Notes under the pieces: model-generated | Told to the model about the DNA's origin: nothing | The model's database searches: none | The model's input: only the letters and a program-made list of their open reading frames with translations | Made by a program: the position numbers and the translations under genes | In this document: positions 8,734 to 16,199 of the stretch, in pieces | Position numbering within the stretch: position 1 is the first letter of the stretch | How the letters are laid out: each line of letters starts with the position of its first letter | Origin: Planctomycetaceae bacterium | GTDB lineage: Bacteria; Planctomycetota; Planctomycetia; Pirellulales; Pirellulaceae | Length of the DNA: 19,737 nt | Assembly (NCBI GenBank): GCA_018658605.1 | Contig: JABHUV010000043.1 | Span: 1 to 19,737, forward strand | Direction: 5' to 3'

Positions 8734-9531
8734 CTACTTGCTTTTACGATGATACCAACTAGCCAGTTGCCTGGACGTCAGCGATGGAAATATTCTGTCC
8801 TGCCAAACCCCAATCAGTGCTTTCCATGACAAAATGCTCTCACGCGTACCTTTTTCAATCGCTCGGACTATTTTTCGAGCAACAACCTGTACGCTCATAC
8901 CTTTATCCGACTTGCCCGCTTGAGGCCCCGCCAACAATGAATCAAAGAACTCAGTTCTGGTTGTGCTTGGACTTACTAGTACAACATCAATCTGCTCATT
9001 TGACAACTCGGCACGTAACGCATCGGAGAATCCATGCAGGGCGAATTTACTGGCGCAATACTCACTATTTCCTGGCAAGGCAACATGACCTAACACGGAA
9101 CCCACATTACAGATCACCGGAGACTGTGATTGCCGCAAATGTTGGAGATGTCCACGAATCAATTCCAAGGGAGCAATGACGTTTACGTCCATTATTTGCC
9201 GCAAATATTCCGGCTTGGAATCGGCGAATGCTTGGTGCGACCCAATGCCGGCGTTGTTAATCAAGACATCCAAAGTTGAATCCCAATTTGTGTCAATCCA
9301 CTGGATCATGTCCGCTCGAAAATCCTCACATGTTATGTCACCGGCAAGACAGTGAATCGTACCTGAGCATTCTTGGGTTGCCTTTTGCAGCGAAATCAGA
9401 CGTGGTTCACGACGAGCGACTACTAGTATTTCATTCCCTGTGACCACCAATTGTTGAGCTAGGGCGTAGCCGATTCCGCTTGAAGCTCCCGTCAGCAATA
9501 TTCGTTTTGACTGTAATTTTCGTTTTGCCAT
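8734..9531 (-). CDS. Classical short-chain dehydrogenase/reductase (SDR)
   Basis: A 265-residue classical SDR. It shows the cofactor motif TGASSGIG (14-21), the structural NNAG (92-95), and the catalytic Ser145, Tyr158 and Lys162 (YCASK). An Arg pair just after beta-2 (VVARREPR, ~38-44) favours NADP(H) over NAD(H). The substrate cannot be read from sequence. The C-terminal ~50 residues (after about 215) carry a basic/hydrophobic segment with Trp residues that may bind a lipid or membrane surface, as in many acyl or steroid-type SDRs; this is inference. The start ATG at 9531 is six bases after the hflX stop, so the two are surely co-transcribed. The downstream OleB-like hydrolase raises the possibility of a shared lipid-derived substrate. 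Confidence 0.9.
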   Translation of the reverse strand: MAKRKLQSKRILLTGASSGIGYALAQQLVVTGNEILVVARREPRLISLQKATQECSGTIHCLAGDITCEDFRADMIQWIDTNWDSTLDVLINNAGIGSHQAFADSKPEYLRQIMDVNVIAPLELIRGHLQHLRQSQSPVICNVGSVLGHVALPGNSEYCASKFALHGFSDALRAELSNEQIDVVLVSPSTTRTEFFDSLLAGPQAGKSDKGMSVQVVARKIVRAIEKGTRESILSWKALIGVWQDRIFPSLTSRQLASWYHRKSK

Positions 9532-9537
9532 GAATCG

Positions 9538-10857
9538 TCACGCCTCTTCCGTCATTTGCCGCAGTCGTTGCTTGTCATCAGAGACCACGGAAACGGTTGC
9601 TTGTGTGCGGTCGATTTGTCCTGCGAATTTCATAGGCAACCGGCAATGAATTGAAACCTCGGTATCAGAAAACTGTTTTGATAGTATTTCGCCGCGTGCC
9701 GCAATGAACGCCATGAGTTTTCCATTGGCTACATCAGTTTGCACATTCAGCTCCAAAAAAGAACGGCTCAGTGCATCACTCACTGCCATGCTTAGGTTAT
9801 CAAATCCCTCCTTTGTGACGGCGCTAATCGCGATGGCATGTGGATAACGATTAAGGATCATATCCAACATCTGTGGAGTCGGCATTTGATCGATTTTATT
9901 GATAACAAGCAGCGAATCCTTTTCTTCAATATCGATTTCTTCAAGTACTTGGTAAACAGCTTGGATTTGGTCATACACGGCAGGATTGGAACCATCGGCA
10001 ATGTGGAGTAACAAATCGGCATGCCGCGCTTCTTCCAAAGTTGCTTTAAAACTTGCGACGAGCCGATGGGGAAGATTTTTGATGAACCCGACCGTATCGC
10101 TGAGGAGAATCGGACCCCAGTTCGGCAAATGCCAGCGACGGGTACGTGTGTCTAGTGTGGCGAACAGTTTGTCTGCAGCCAGTACATCAGCTGCGGTGAG
10201 TGCATTCATAACAGTGCTTTTACCAGCATTTGTGTAACCCACGAGCGACACGGTCATCACGTCACTGCGTGATTGCACGAGTCTTGCTTTACGTTTTTCA
10301 ATGACTTGTAGTTCTTTCCGTAAATCGCTGATGCGTTTTTCCACCAGGCGGCGATCAACCTCTAACTGTTTTTCACCTGGCCCGCGCATGCCGACTCCCA
10401 TTTTGACTCGATCCAAGTGCGTCCACATGCGTTTAAGACGCGGTAGTGAATACTCAAGTTGAGCAAGCTCCACGGCCAATCTTGATTCAAGCGATGAAGC
10501 GTTTGACGCAAAAATATCGAGTATCAATTCCGTGCGGTCGATGACTTTTGCGTGGACAGCCGTTTCGAGATTACGGGTCTGAGCGGGGCTTAAGTCGTTG
10601 TCAAAAATGACGACATCTGCATCATGGTGTTTGACCAAGGCTGCAAGCTCTTCGACTTTACCTTTACCAAATGCGGTAGCAACGTTCATCGAGTTTCTGC
10701 GTTGAGTGATACCAGAGGCGATATGCGTTCCTGCGGTTGCAGCCAACCGTTCGCATTCGACTAAGGCATCGTCCGAGTCGTCATTTTGTGAGAACAACAC
10801 TTTTGCTAAAATCGTGGTTTCTCGAGCTAAACTTTGCTTGCGCTGATGTTCCTGCAC
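9538..10857 (-). CDS. hflX: GTPase HflX
   Basis: A 439-residue ribosome-associated GTPase (E. coli HflX has 426). The N-terminal HflX domain contains the linker signature GMRGPGEKQLE (156-166) and a long coiled-coil-like segment (~165-195). The Obg-type G domain has G1 GYTNAGKST (207-215), G2 around TLDTRTR (234-240), G3 DTVGF (254-258), G4 NKID (320-323) and G5 ISAV. A small C-terminal domain covers ~365-439. HflX splits stalled or hibernating 70S ribosomes, especially under heat stress. The start is a GTG at 10857 with AAGGAA about 11 bases upstream, and no earlier in-frame alternative looks better. It is the first gene of the six-gene minus-strand cluster and is divergent from the isomerase gene. 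Confidence 0.96.
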   Translation of the reverse strand: MQEHQRKQSLARETTILAKVLFSQNDDSDDALVECERLAATAGTHIASGITQRRNSMNVATAFGKGKVEELAALVKHHDADVVIFDNDLSPAQTRNLETAVHAKVIDRTELILDIFASNASSLESRLAVELAQLEYSLPRLKRMWTHLDRVKMGVGMRGPGEKQLEVDRRLVEKRISDLRKELQVIEKRKARLVQSRSDVMTVSLVGYTNAGKSTVMNALTAADVLAADKLFATLDTRTRRWHLPNWGPILLSDTVGFIKNLPHRLVASFKATLEEARHADLLLHIADGSNPAVYDQIQAVYQVLEEIDIEEKDSLLVINKIDQMPTPQMLDMILNRYPHAIAISAVTKEGFDNLSMAVSDALSRSFLELNVQTDVANGKLMAFIAARGEILSKQFSDTEVSIHCRLPMKFAGQIDRTQATVSVVSDDKQRLRQMTEEA

Positions 10858-10922
10858 GTGTAGTGAATTTCCTTGACAGTGAGGAGAAATATTTGTGAAA
10901 CATGGGGCTTAATCAATATTAA

Positions 10923-10951
10923 ATTATAACGTTAAATGAGAGGTTTACCTA
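10923..10951 (-). promoter_or_regulatory. Possible sigma70-type promoter for hflX cluster
   Basis: On the minus strand a perfect TATAAT lies at 10928-10923, about 65 bases upstream of the hflX start. The hexamer 17 bases further upstream is poor (TAGGTA). The region is AT-rich and divergent with the isomerase gene. The assignment rests on the -10 box and location only. Confidence 0.3.
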
Positions 10952-11002
10952 CGCAACCAACATCGGATTCATACCGATTCACATACACCCGCAGTTGCAT
11001 AA

Positions 11003-11031
11003 TTGCTTCTTAAACGTTGTCGCTTTATACT
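11003..11031 (+). promoter_or_regulatory. Possible sigma70-type promoter for isomerase gene
   Basis: TTGCTT (11003-11008) and TATACT (11026-11031) are 17 bases apart on the plus strand, giving an untranslated leader of about 55 bases before the ATG at 11094. The -10 matches consensus at five of six positions, while the -35 matches only three. Confidence 0.4.
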
Positions 11032-11093
11032 GTTACCAAACGCGAAACCATTTATTGACATCAATACATATCACTATTGGATTATTTCCTACT

Positions 11094-12047
11094 ATGACAA
11101 CTGCCGCAGATAACAAATCACGTCGTCGATTTCTACAATCAACCACCGCTGCCACACTGGCAGTTGCAACGACACCCCTGCTAGCCGCCCCAAAACAACC
11201 GCAGCCGATTCGGTTAAAGGCAGCAGTCAAGATTGCCCGAAAACCAATTTATACAATCTCGCTCGCGCAATGGTCACTACACCGCACTCTTCGATCCGGA
11301 AAACTCGATAACCTCGACTTTGCTAAAGTCACGAAAGAAGAATTCGGAATCAATACGATCGAATACGTAAACTCTTTCTTTAAAAGCAAAGCGGAAGATA
11401 TGGCGTATCTCAAGGACCTTAAAAAACGCGCGAAAGATCTCGGCGTGACAACGAATTTAATCATGGTCGATGGTGAAGGGCGACTGGGTGACCCCGATAA
11501 TGCAAATCGCACGAAAGCTGTTGAAAACCACTACAAATGGGTGACTGCTGCGAAGTTTCTCGGCGGACACTGCATTCGAGTTAACGCTGCCTCCGCAGGT
11601 GAATATGATCAACAACTGGAACTCGCTGTTGATGGCCTCCGACGCGTGAGTGAATTCGCAGCGACTCATGGTATGAGCGTCATTGTCGAAAACCACGGCG
11701 GACTCTCGTCCAACGGAAAATGGTTAGCTGCCGTCATGAAAAAGGTTGGACTAAAGAACTGTGGTACGCTTCCCGATTTTGGCAATTTCCAGGACTACGA
11801 TCGCTACCTTGGCGTCGAAGAAACAATGCCATTTGCTAAAGCGGTTAGCGCCAAAAGCATTGATTTTGATGATCAAGGTAATGAAACCAAAACCGACTAT
11901 CTGAAAATGATGAAAATTGTTCTTTCCCATGGCTATCATGGTCATGTCGGCATCGAGTACGGAGGCGGACGTCTCCCAGAGATGGAAGGTATTCGAAAGA
12001 CTAAGGCTTTATTGCTCAAAGTACGTAAACAACTGACTAACAGCTAA
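11094..12047 (+). CDS. Tat-exported sugar phosphate isomerase/epimerase-like TIM barrel
   Basis: A 317-residue protein beginning with a twin-arginine signal (SRRRFLQ, 9-15, then a hydrophobic run and LLAA around 29-32), so it is probably exported folded with its metal cofactor. The mature part is a xylose isomerase-like (AP-endonuclease-2 type) TIM barrel. Candidate metal ligands are Glu199 (VENHGG), Asp228 (LPDFGNF) and Glu288 (IEYGG), with His201 nearby. The family includes sugar epimerases, isomerases and dehydratases, and the substrate is not determinable. Planctomycetes carry many Tat-tagged paralogs. The open frame extends back to 10995, but ATG 11094 places the Tat motif at the proper distance and leaves room for the promoter at 11003-11031. 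There is no clear Shine-Dalgarno, and the gene appears monocistronic. Confidence 0.85.
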   Translation: MTTAADNKSRRRFLQSTTAATLAVATTPLLAAPKQPQPIRLKAAVKIARKPIYTISLAQWSLHRTLRSGKLDNLDFAKVTKEEFGINTIEYVNSFFKSKAEDMAYLKDLKKRAKDLGVTTNLIMVDGEGRLGDPDNANRTKAVENHYKWVTAAKFLGGHCIRVNAASAGEYDQQLELAVDGLRRVSEFAATHGMSVIVENHGGLSSNGKWLAAVMKKVGLKNCGTLPDFGNFQDYDRYLGVEETMPFAKAVSAKSIDFDDQGNETKTDYLKMMKIVLSHGYHGHVGIEYGGGRLPEMEGIRKTKALLLKVRKQLTNS

Positions 12048-12259
12048 AACGTATCTCGTTTCCCGCACTATTTCCCCTAAGAATACGTCGCGCAAACGTC
12101 TATCACCCTCATCTACACAACCGGGACATTTGGTATATGCGACAAACTCGACTGCGCATTAATTAGGCAACTACATGGCGTCTATTCATTGAGCACTACT
12201 GCCCAAAAAACTGGCAATCACGCCGCTCTTTACAAAACACTATGTTTAAAGCCTTTTAC

Positions 12260-12313
12260 GAGTCTATTTGACTCTCTTGAAACAATAACAGCAGAAAGAC
12301 AATCACTGTTATT
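12260..12313. promoter_or_regulatory. Two inverted repeats upstream of the RHH gene; candidate operator
   Basis: A perfect 5-bp repeat, GAGTC (12260-12264) with GACTC (12270-12274), is followed by a perfect 8-bp repeat, AATAACAG (12284-12291) with CTGTTATT (12306-12313). The latter ends five bases before the AGGGGAG ribosome site. RHH proteins usually bind such repeats as dimers and repress their own genes. The second repeat could instead form an RNA hairpin (14-base loop) next to the ribosome site. I found no convincing -10/-35 pair here. Confidence 0.35.
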
Positions 12314-12328
12314 TATTAGGGGAGTTCG

Positions 12329-12871
12329 ATGACATCGACCAATTCAAGCTCATTTAAGGACAAATGCGCACCACAAACCAAGCTAGAACCTCGGCCCAGA
12401 TATTACGACCAGCATGGAAATGTGATTTTAGCTCCAGCGAACGATGTTCAAATAGCACATAACGGAGAATCGGATTCCTGCGACACGGATCGGCCTATTA
12501 CACCGGAGCAACGACGCCACGCCGTGCAAAGGGCATTATCCATGTCGTGGGAGACCAACGACTGGGAGGATTTCTTTCGCGAAATAATGAGCATGCAAGG
12601 GTTAATTCATCAAATATTCCCCAGCGTCGCACAACGCCGTGAATTTGAAACGACTCCAGAGTATGTTGAGATACAACACATGATGGCTGAGATGCGAGGT
12701 CGCCGCAAGAAGCGCCGGCAGGACCGTGAAAAAACTCGCGTGATCACCGTCCGTCTACCCGAAAGCCTACACGCTTCGCTGCAACATGAAGCGGAGCAAC
12801 TTAACACCAGCATGAACAAACTTTGCATATCCAAGTTGCTCCAAATAATTGACAAGCAACTCGTCCAATAA
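12329..12871 (+). CDS. HicB-like ribbon-helix-helix protein with long N-terminal extension
   Basis: A 180-residue protein. Residues 137-172 form an Arc/HicB-type ribbon-helix-helix domain (RVITVRLPESLHASLQHEA, then a helix with NTSMNKLCISKLLQ). It follows a strongly basic linker (RGRRKKRR, 123-130). The N-terminal ~55 residues are polar and probably disordered. Residues 57-122 look helical and contain PITPEQRRHAVQRALS and a Trp/Phe-rich stretch (WETNDWEDFF), perhaps a dimerisation or partner-binding module. RHH proteins bind DNA through the N-terminal strand of a dimer. HicB antitoxins normally pair with a small HicA toxin, but none is adjacent, so this is more likely a stand-alone regulator. 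The ATG at 12329 has an excellent ribosome site (AGGGGAG, 12318-12324). Inverted repeats at 12260-12313 suggest autoregulation. It converges with the PQQ gene across 55 bases. Confidence 0.8.
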   Translation: MTSTNSSSFKDKCAPQTKLEPRPRYYDQHGNVILAPANDVQIAHNGESDSCDTDRPITPEQRRHAVQRALSMSWETNDWEDFFREIMSMQGLIHQIFPSVAQRREFETTPEYVEIQHMMAEMRGRRKKRRQDREKTRVITVRLPESLHASLQHEAEQLNTSMNKLCISKLLQIIDKQLVQ

Positions 12872-12926
12872 ATAAGTCCACGCGAATATTAACGATCCGT
12901 CATTTGTCTTCTGCGAACCCTAGCCT

Positions 12927-14576
12927 CTACTTGCGGGTAATCGGCAATTCATAACATGCGACGGTTGTGGCATTTCGCACAATCAATTTGTTATCGTACA
13001 CAGCCGGATTTGCCCAACTGATACCGTCGAGTGCTTTGACGGTTAGTAAATTATCAAATCCAGTTTCATGTGGACGCAAAAAATGCAGTGGACCATCTTC
13101 ATCTTGAACAACAATAACATCGTCAATCATCATTATTTGGCCGTGATTGAACCGCCCCTTCTTCCACATTCGCTCTCCGGTGGAAATTTGGACGCATTCT
13201 AGAATCCCATCCGATAATCCGTAGGCCAAATCATCGATCGCCACAATATTTGTATACTTCGTTTTTAGGACTCGAGCGTTTTCCCAAATTCTTGCCGTGT
13301 GCCACTTGCCGTCGGACTCGGAAACTGAAAACAAAGCCGCCCCTGTGCCGTACCCCTTACTAATCCATACTCGATCATCCCCGACAGGGACTGCCTGACT
13401 ATTATTGGCTGCATTCGTACTCGAACCGGGCCAGGGATACTCCCACAACACTTTGCCCGTCTCAATATCGTGCCCTGACACTGTACTTTCATTAACACTC
13501 ACAACTTGCCTCTGACCACCCAACGTCATAACGATCGGAGATGCATAACTCATTTGCACTTTCCCAGCTCGCCACCGCTGTTCACCAGTATCCTGGTCAA
13601 ATGCGACGAGGGAATAAAAAGGTCCTCCTGGTGCACCACCCAGCGGGACAACGACCAGTCCATCCACAGCTAATGCAGAGGCACTACGCCCCCAAGCGAT
13701 AACCTCTTTCTCCTTTTCTGGCGTCGACCCGATCATATCGAGCAGTTCTTTTTGCCATAGCACATCACCAGATTCACCAGCGAGGCACACAAAGTGCCCA
13801 GTAGCTCCAACGCTGAACACTCGACCTCGAGCAATTGTCGGTGTAGCCCGCGGTCCGACACCGCCAAGCAACGTCGCATGACGCTGCTTCACCGCATGAG
13901 CCCATCTGAGTCCTCCACTATTGAGATCATAACAACTAACAATCTCTTCGTCCCCACGTTGCTCACAGGTCACAGCAAATCCGTTCACTGTCGCAAATGA
14001 GGACCAACCTGCCCCGATATCACGTTTCCACAAAAGACTAACGTTTCCTACGTTTGGATCCGCCGTCCAAGTAACATTGGTTATATGCGGATGCCCAGTA
14101 CGTCCTAGAAATCTCGGATAATCCAACTTTCCATTTACAGTACGCAAATCAACCGTTCCTACCTCAACCTGACTTGACGCCTGTTCCAAATTTTCATCGG
14201 CCAACTGCGTGCCACGTAATTGAATCGTTGGTAACAACAAACCTGACACCGCTGTAATCTCAAACAACAGGCCACCTAGCCCCGCAAGCAACGGCAAGCC
14301 AATCAGTACGGCCATCCTTACTCGCCCAGAAGCGCGACTAAAGATCACAAATCTCACGTATAAAACAAAGCCCAAGATCATTAGCACAAATGCGCTTAAT
14401 ACATTTGCCATAGCGCGGTCATCCGGCACGATCCATTGCGACACAGCGATAGAAACGATGGTAATTCCAAAAACAATGACAAACCATCTTGGAAATATTA
14501 ACGCCCGTTCTTCTCGGCGATACACGTCAGCAGCGACCGATTTGAATTGCTGGGAGGATTCCTGCGACTCATTCAT
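12927..14576 (-). CDS. Membrane-anchored PQQ-repeat beta-propeller protein
   Basis: A 549-residue protein. Three transmembrane helices lie at about 31-50, 57-79 and 88-117, followed by a periplasmic or cell-surface propeller (~150-549) of PQQ/BamB-type repeats. Repeat signatures include the recurring 'x-D-x-x-[ST]-G-x-x-x-W' turns YDLNSGGLRW, FDQDTGEQRW and HDIETGKVLWEY. It does not show the catalytic residues of quinoprotein dehydrogenases as far as I can see, so a structural or binding role is more likely than redox catalysis. Such proteins are abundant in planctomycetes and mostly uncharacterised. The open frame continues back to 14690, but that extension lies inside rnpB, so ATG 14576 (MNESQESSQQ) is the sensible start. 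It is 53 bases downstream of the RNase P RNA on the same strand and could be transcribed by read-through. Confidence 0.85.
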   Translation of the reverse strand: MNESQESSQQFKSVAADVYRREERALIFPRWFVIVFGITIVSIAVSQWIVPDDRAMANVLSAFVLMILGFVLYVRFVIFSRASGRVRMAVLIGLPLLAGLGGLLFEITAVSGLLLPTIQLRGTQLADENLEQASSQVEVGTVDLRTVNGKLDYPRFLGRTGHPHITNVTWTADPNVGNVSLLWKRDIGAGWSSFATVNGFAVTCEQRGDEEIVSCYDLNSGGLRWAHAVKQRHATLLGGVGPRATPTIARGRVFSVGATGHFVCLAGESGDVLWQKELLDMIGSTPEKEKEVIAWGRSASALAVDGLVVVPLGGAPGGPFYSLVAFDQDTGEQRWRAGKVQMSYASPIVMTLGGQRQVVSVNESTVSGHDIETGKVLWEYPWPGSSTNAANNSQAVPVGDDRVWISKGYGTGAALFSVSESDGKWHTARIWENARVLKTKYTNIVAIDDLAYGLSDGILECVQISTGERMWKKGRFNHGQIMMIDDVIVVQDEDGPLHFLRPHETGFDNLLTVKALDGISWANPAVYDNKLIVRNATTVACYELPITRK

Positions 14577-14629
14577 TTTAATGACACACGACGGAAAAAT
14601 TACATAAAAACAAACAGCATCTATTAAAC

Positions 14630-15025
14630 GAGGAAGGGACTGGGCTATAAGCCGGGTTTTGTAATTACCGAAGTAATGATGGTCATTCATCTAGGACGGC
14701 AATTGCTTGCCGCCTCAAGCAGCCTACCCGAAAGTCAACGAGAACGAGCTGCTCTCGGGGCACTTGCGTACCCTTCCTTTCTGTTTGGCTTTGCTTCCAA
14801 TGGGGTTTACCTAGCCACACAGGTCACCCTGCATGCTGGTGAGCTCTTACCTCACCGTTTCACCCTTACCTGCTTGCACAGGCGGTTTGCTTTCTGCTGC
14901 ACTTGCCCTGACCAAACAATAAATCATTTAGCCGGTCGGCGTTACCGACCATCGCGCTCTATGAAGCCCGGACTTTCCTCTCGTTCAAAAAGAACCAGCG
15001 ACCATCCACCCAGCACATCTTCCTC
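14630..15025 (-). ncRNA. rnpB: RNase P RNA (bacterial type A)
   Basis: This is the catalytic RNA of RNase P, which removes 5' leaders from tRNA precursors. On the minus strand the 5' conserved block GAGGAAAGTCCGGGC sits near 14966-14980 and the 3' block ACAAAACCCGGCTTATAG near 14647-14664; together they form P4. P1 closes the molecule: GAGGAAG plus GCTGGG at the 5' end pairs with CCCAGT plus CTTCCTC at 14630-14645. Internal landmarks are the AGGGTGAAACGGTGAGG / GAGCTCACC region, and a P18-like hairpin at about 14694-14714 with a GCAA tetraloop. The length is about 396 nt. Ends are estimated from P1 pairing, so ±10 bases. It lies between the dehydratase gene and the PQQ gene, on the same strand as both. 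Confidence 0.95.
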
Positions 15026-15080
15026 TACACTTAAACATAGAACACAAGCAGCGTCACAAAAAGGCCAAACGCCGGCAATC

Positions 15081-16196
15081 TCAACAAGAAAATTGAGCCA
15101 ACGCTTCGCGGTCCAGCTCGATACCTAATCCGGGTTTATCAGGAATCTCTAAAAAACCTTGTTCATCGACAATAAACGGTACGGATAAGATATCCTCAAT
15201 GTACTTTGCCGGTGTTAAGTATTCAACATATCTAGCATTTGGAATTGCCGCCGCCAATTGCAGGTCCGCAGCGAGACCGACTGCCGTATTCCACCCATGA
15301 CTGACGAATTGCACATGATGATCTGCTGCCATCCAAGCAATACGACGCGCCTCACTCAAGCCACCACATTTCGTTACATCAGGTTGAATAATATCTACTG
15401 CGCGACGTTCAATCCAAGGTTGGAACGACTGCCTCCGCGTCAACACTTCACATCCCGCGATCGGAACGGGAGAATGTTCGCGGAGCTTACAATAACCTTC
15501 GATGTCATCGGGGGCCAAAGGTTCCTCGAACCACTGAATATCATAAGCTGCGAGCATCTGAGAGGTCCGCATTGCCCACTTATAACCGTGTGGCCAGAAC
15601 TGCTCACTGCCCCCAGCGTCGACTAACAACGTTACTTCCGAACCAACCGTTTCCCGTGCCGTTGCTACTAGTTTCTCATCAAAAGCATTACTGCGTCTCC
15701 CGAAGGGTCGCCATCCCAACTTTATTGCCTTAAAACCACGTGCGACAACTTGCTGTAACCGCTGAGCAAGCACGTCAGGTTCATCGAACAACATCGAACC
15801 ATAAGGTTGAATGCGATCTCGGTAAACACCGCCTAACAAGCGTGACACGGGTTGGTTGCATATTTTCCCAAATAGGTCCCACAGCGCAATATCGATTCCA
15901 GAAATCGCGTGCTCCACCGCACCGCCGCGTCCCTGCCAAAAACTACTCTGCCGCATCAACTCGCTAAGTCGCTCCGGCTCATTCGCAGCCGCACCTTTCC
16001 AAATCGGCTCTAGGAAATCAACTCCGGCTTGAGTCAAGGCCGAGCCCGTGAACACGGAACCCACGCCCGAAAGCCCTTCATCGGTATGCACTTCGACAAG
16101 CGTATGCAAATCATCTTGGGGCGCATGACCTTCAGGCCAGCCTCCATCAACCGTCGCGCCTAATAGTTTATGGCACTCAATACTCTGGATCTTCAT
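15081..16196 (-). CDS. Mandelate racemase / muconate-lactonizing family dehydratase
   Basis: A 371-residue enolase-superfamily enzyme. The N-terminal capping domain covers ~1-120, and the TIM barrel has metal ligands Asp193 (LLVDAGG), Glu224 (WFEEP) and Glu250 (AGCEV). Lys159 (AIKLGW) lies on the second strand. Asp273 (QPDV) and His300 (VSHGW) form a His-Asp base dyad, typical of the acid-sugar dehydratases in the mandelate racemase subgroup. The reaction is probably abstraction of a proton alpha to a carboxylate followed by loss of water from an aldonic or uronic acid. The exact sugar is not readable. It has no signal peptide, so it is cytoplasmic. A TTG at 16199 is in frame, but the ATG at 16196 (MKIQSIECHK) is preferred. 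It starts three bases after the esterase stop, so the two are one operon. Confidence 0.88.
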   Translation of the reverse strand: MKIQSIECHKLLGATVDGGWPEGHAPQDDLHTLVEVHTDEGLSGVGSVFTGSALTQAGVDFLEPIWKGAAANEPERLSELMRQSSFWQGRGGAVEHAISGIDIALWDLFGKICNQPVSRLLGGVYRDRIQPYGSMLFDEPDVLAQRLQQVVARGFKAIKLGWRPFGRRSNAFDEKLVATARETVGSEVTLLVDAGGSEQFWPHGYKWAMRTSQMLAAYDIQWFEEPLAPDDIEGYCKLREHSPVPIAGCEVLTRRQSFQPWIERRAVDIIQPDVTKCGGLSEARRIAWMAADHHVQFVSHGWNTAVGLAADLQLAAAIPNARYVEYLTPAKYIEDILSVPFIVDEQGFLEIPDKPGLGIELDREALAQFSC

Positions 16197-16199
16197 CAA

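Noticed and set aside
10873..10901. TTGACA on the plus strand as a promoter for the isomerase gene
   Set aside because: The hexamer 17 bases downstream (TGAAAC) is poor and it is ~200 bases from the start. The pair at 11003-11031 fits better.
10962..10978. ATCGG/CCGAT inverted repeat in the divergent region
   Set aside because: It has only five base pairs with a 7-base loop and is compatible with chance.
12329..12871. Complete HicAB toxin-antitoxin module
   Set aside because: No small HicA-like frame is found on either side. Upstream DNA is intergenic and the downstream gene is convergent.
14577..14690. N-terminal extension of the PQQ-protein frame
   Set aside because: It runs through the 3' end of the RNase P RNA. 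The first sensible start is ATG 14576.
15040..15062. GC-rich stretch followed by T-run (minus strand) as a terminator of the dehydratase gene
   Set aside because: The best stem has only three base pairs (GGC/GCC), so it cannot be called an intrinsic terminator.
14676..15128. 150-residue open frame on the plus strand
   Set aside because: It lies antisense to rnpB and the end of the dehydratase gene. The translation has no recognisable family and the RNA structure explains the conservation.
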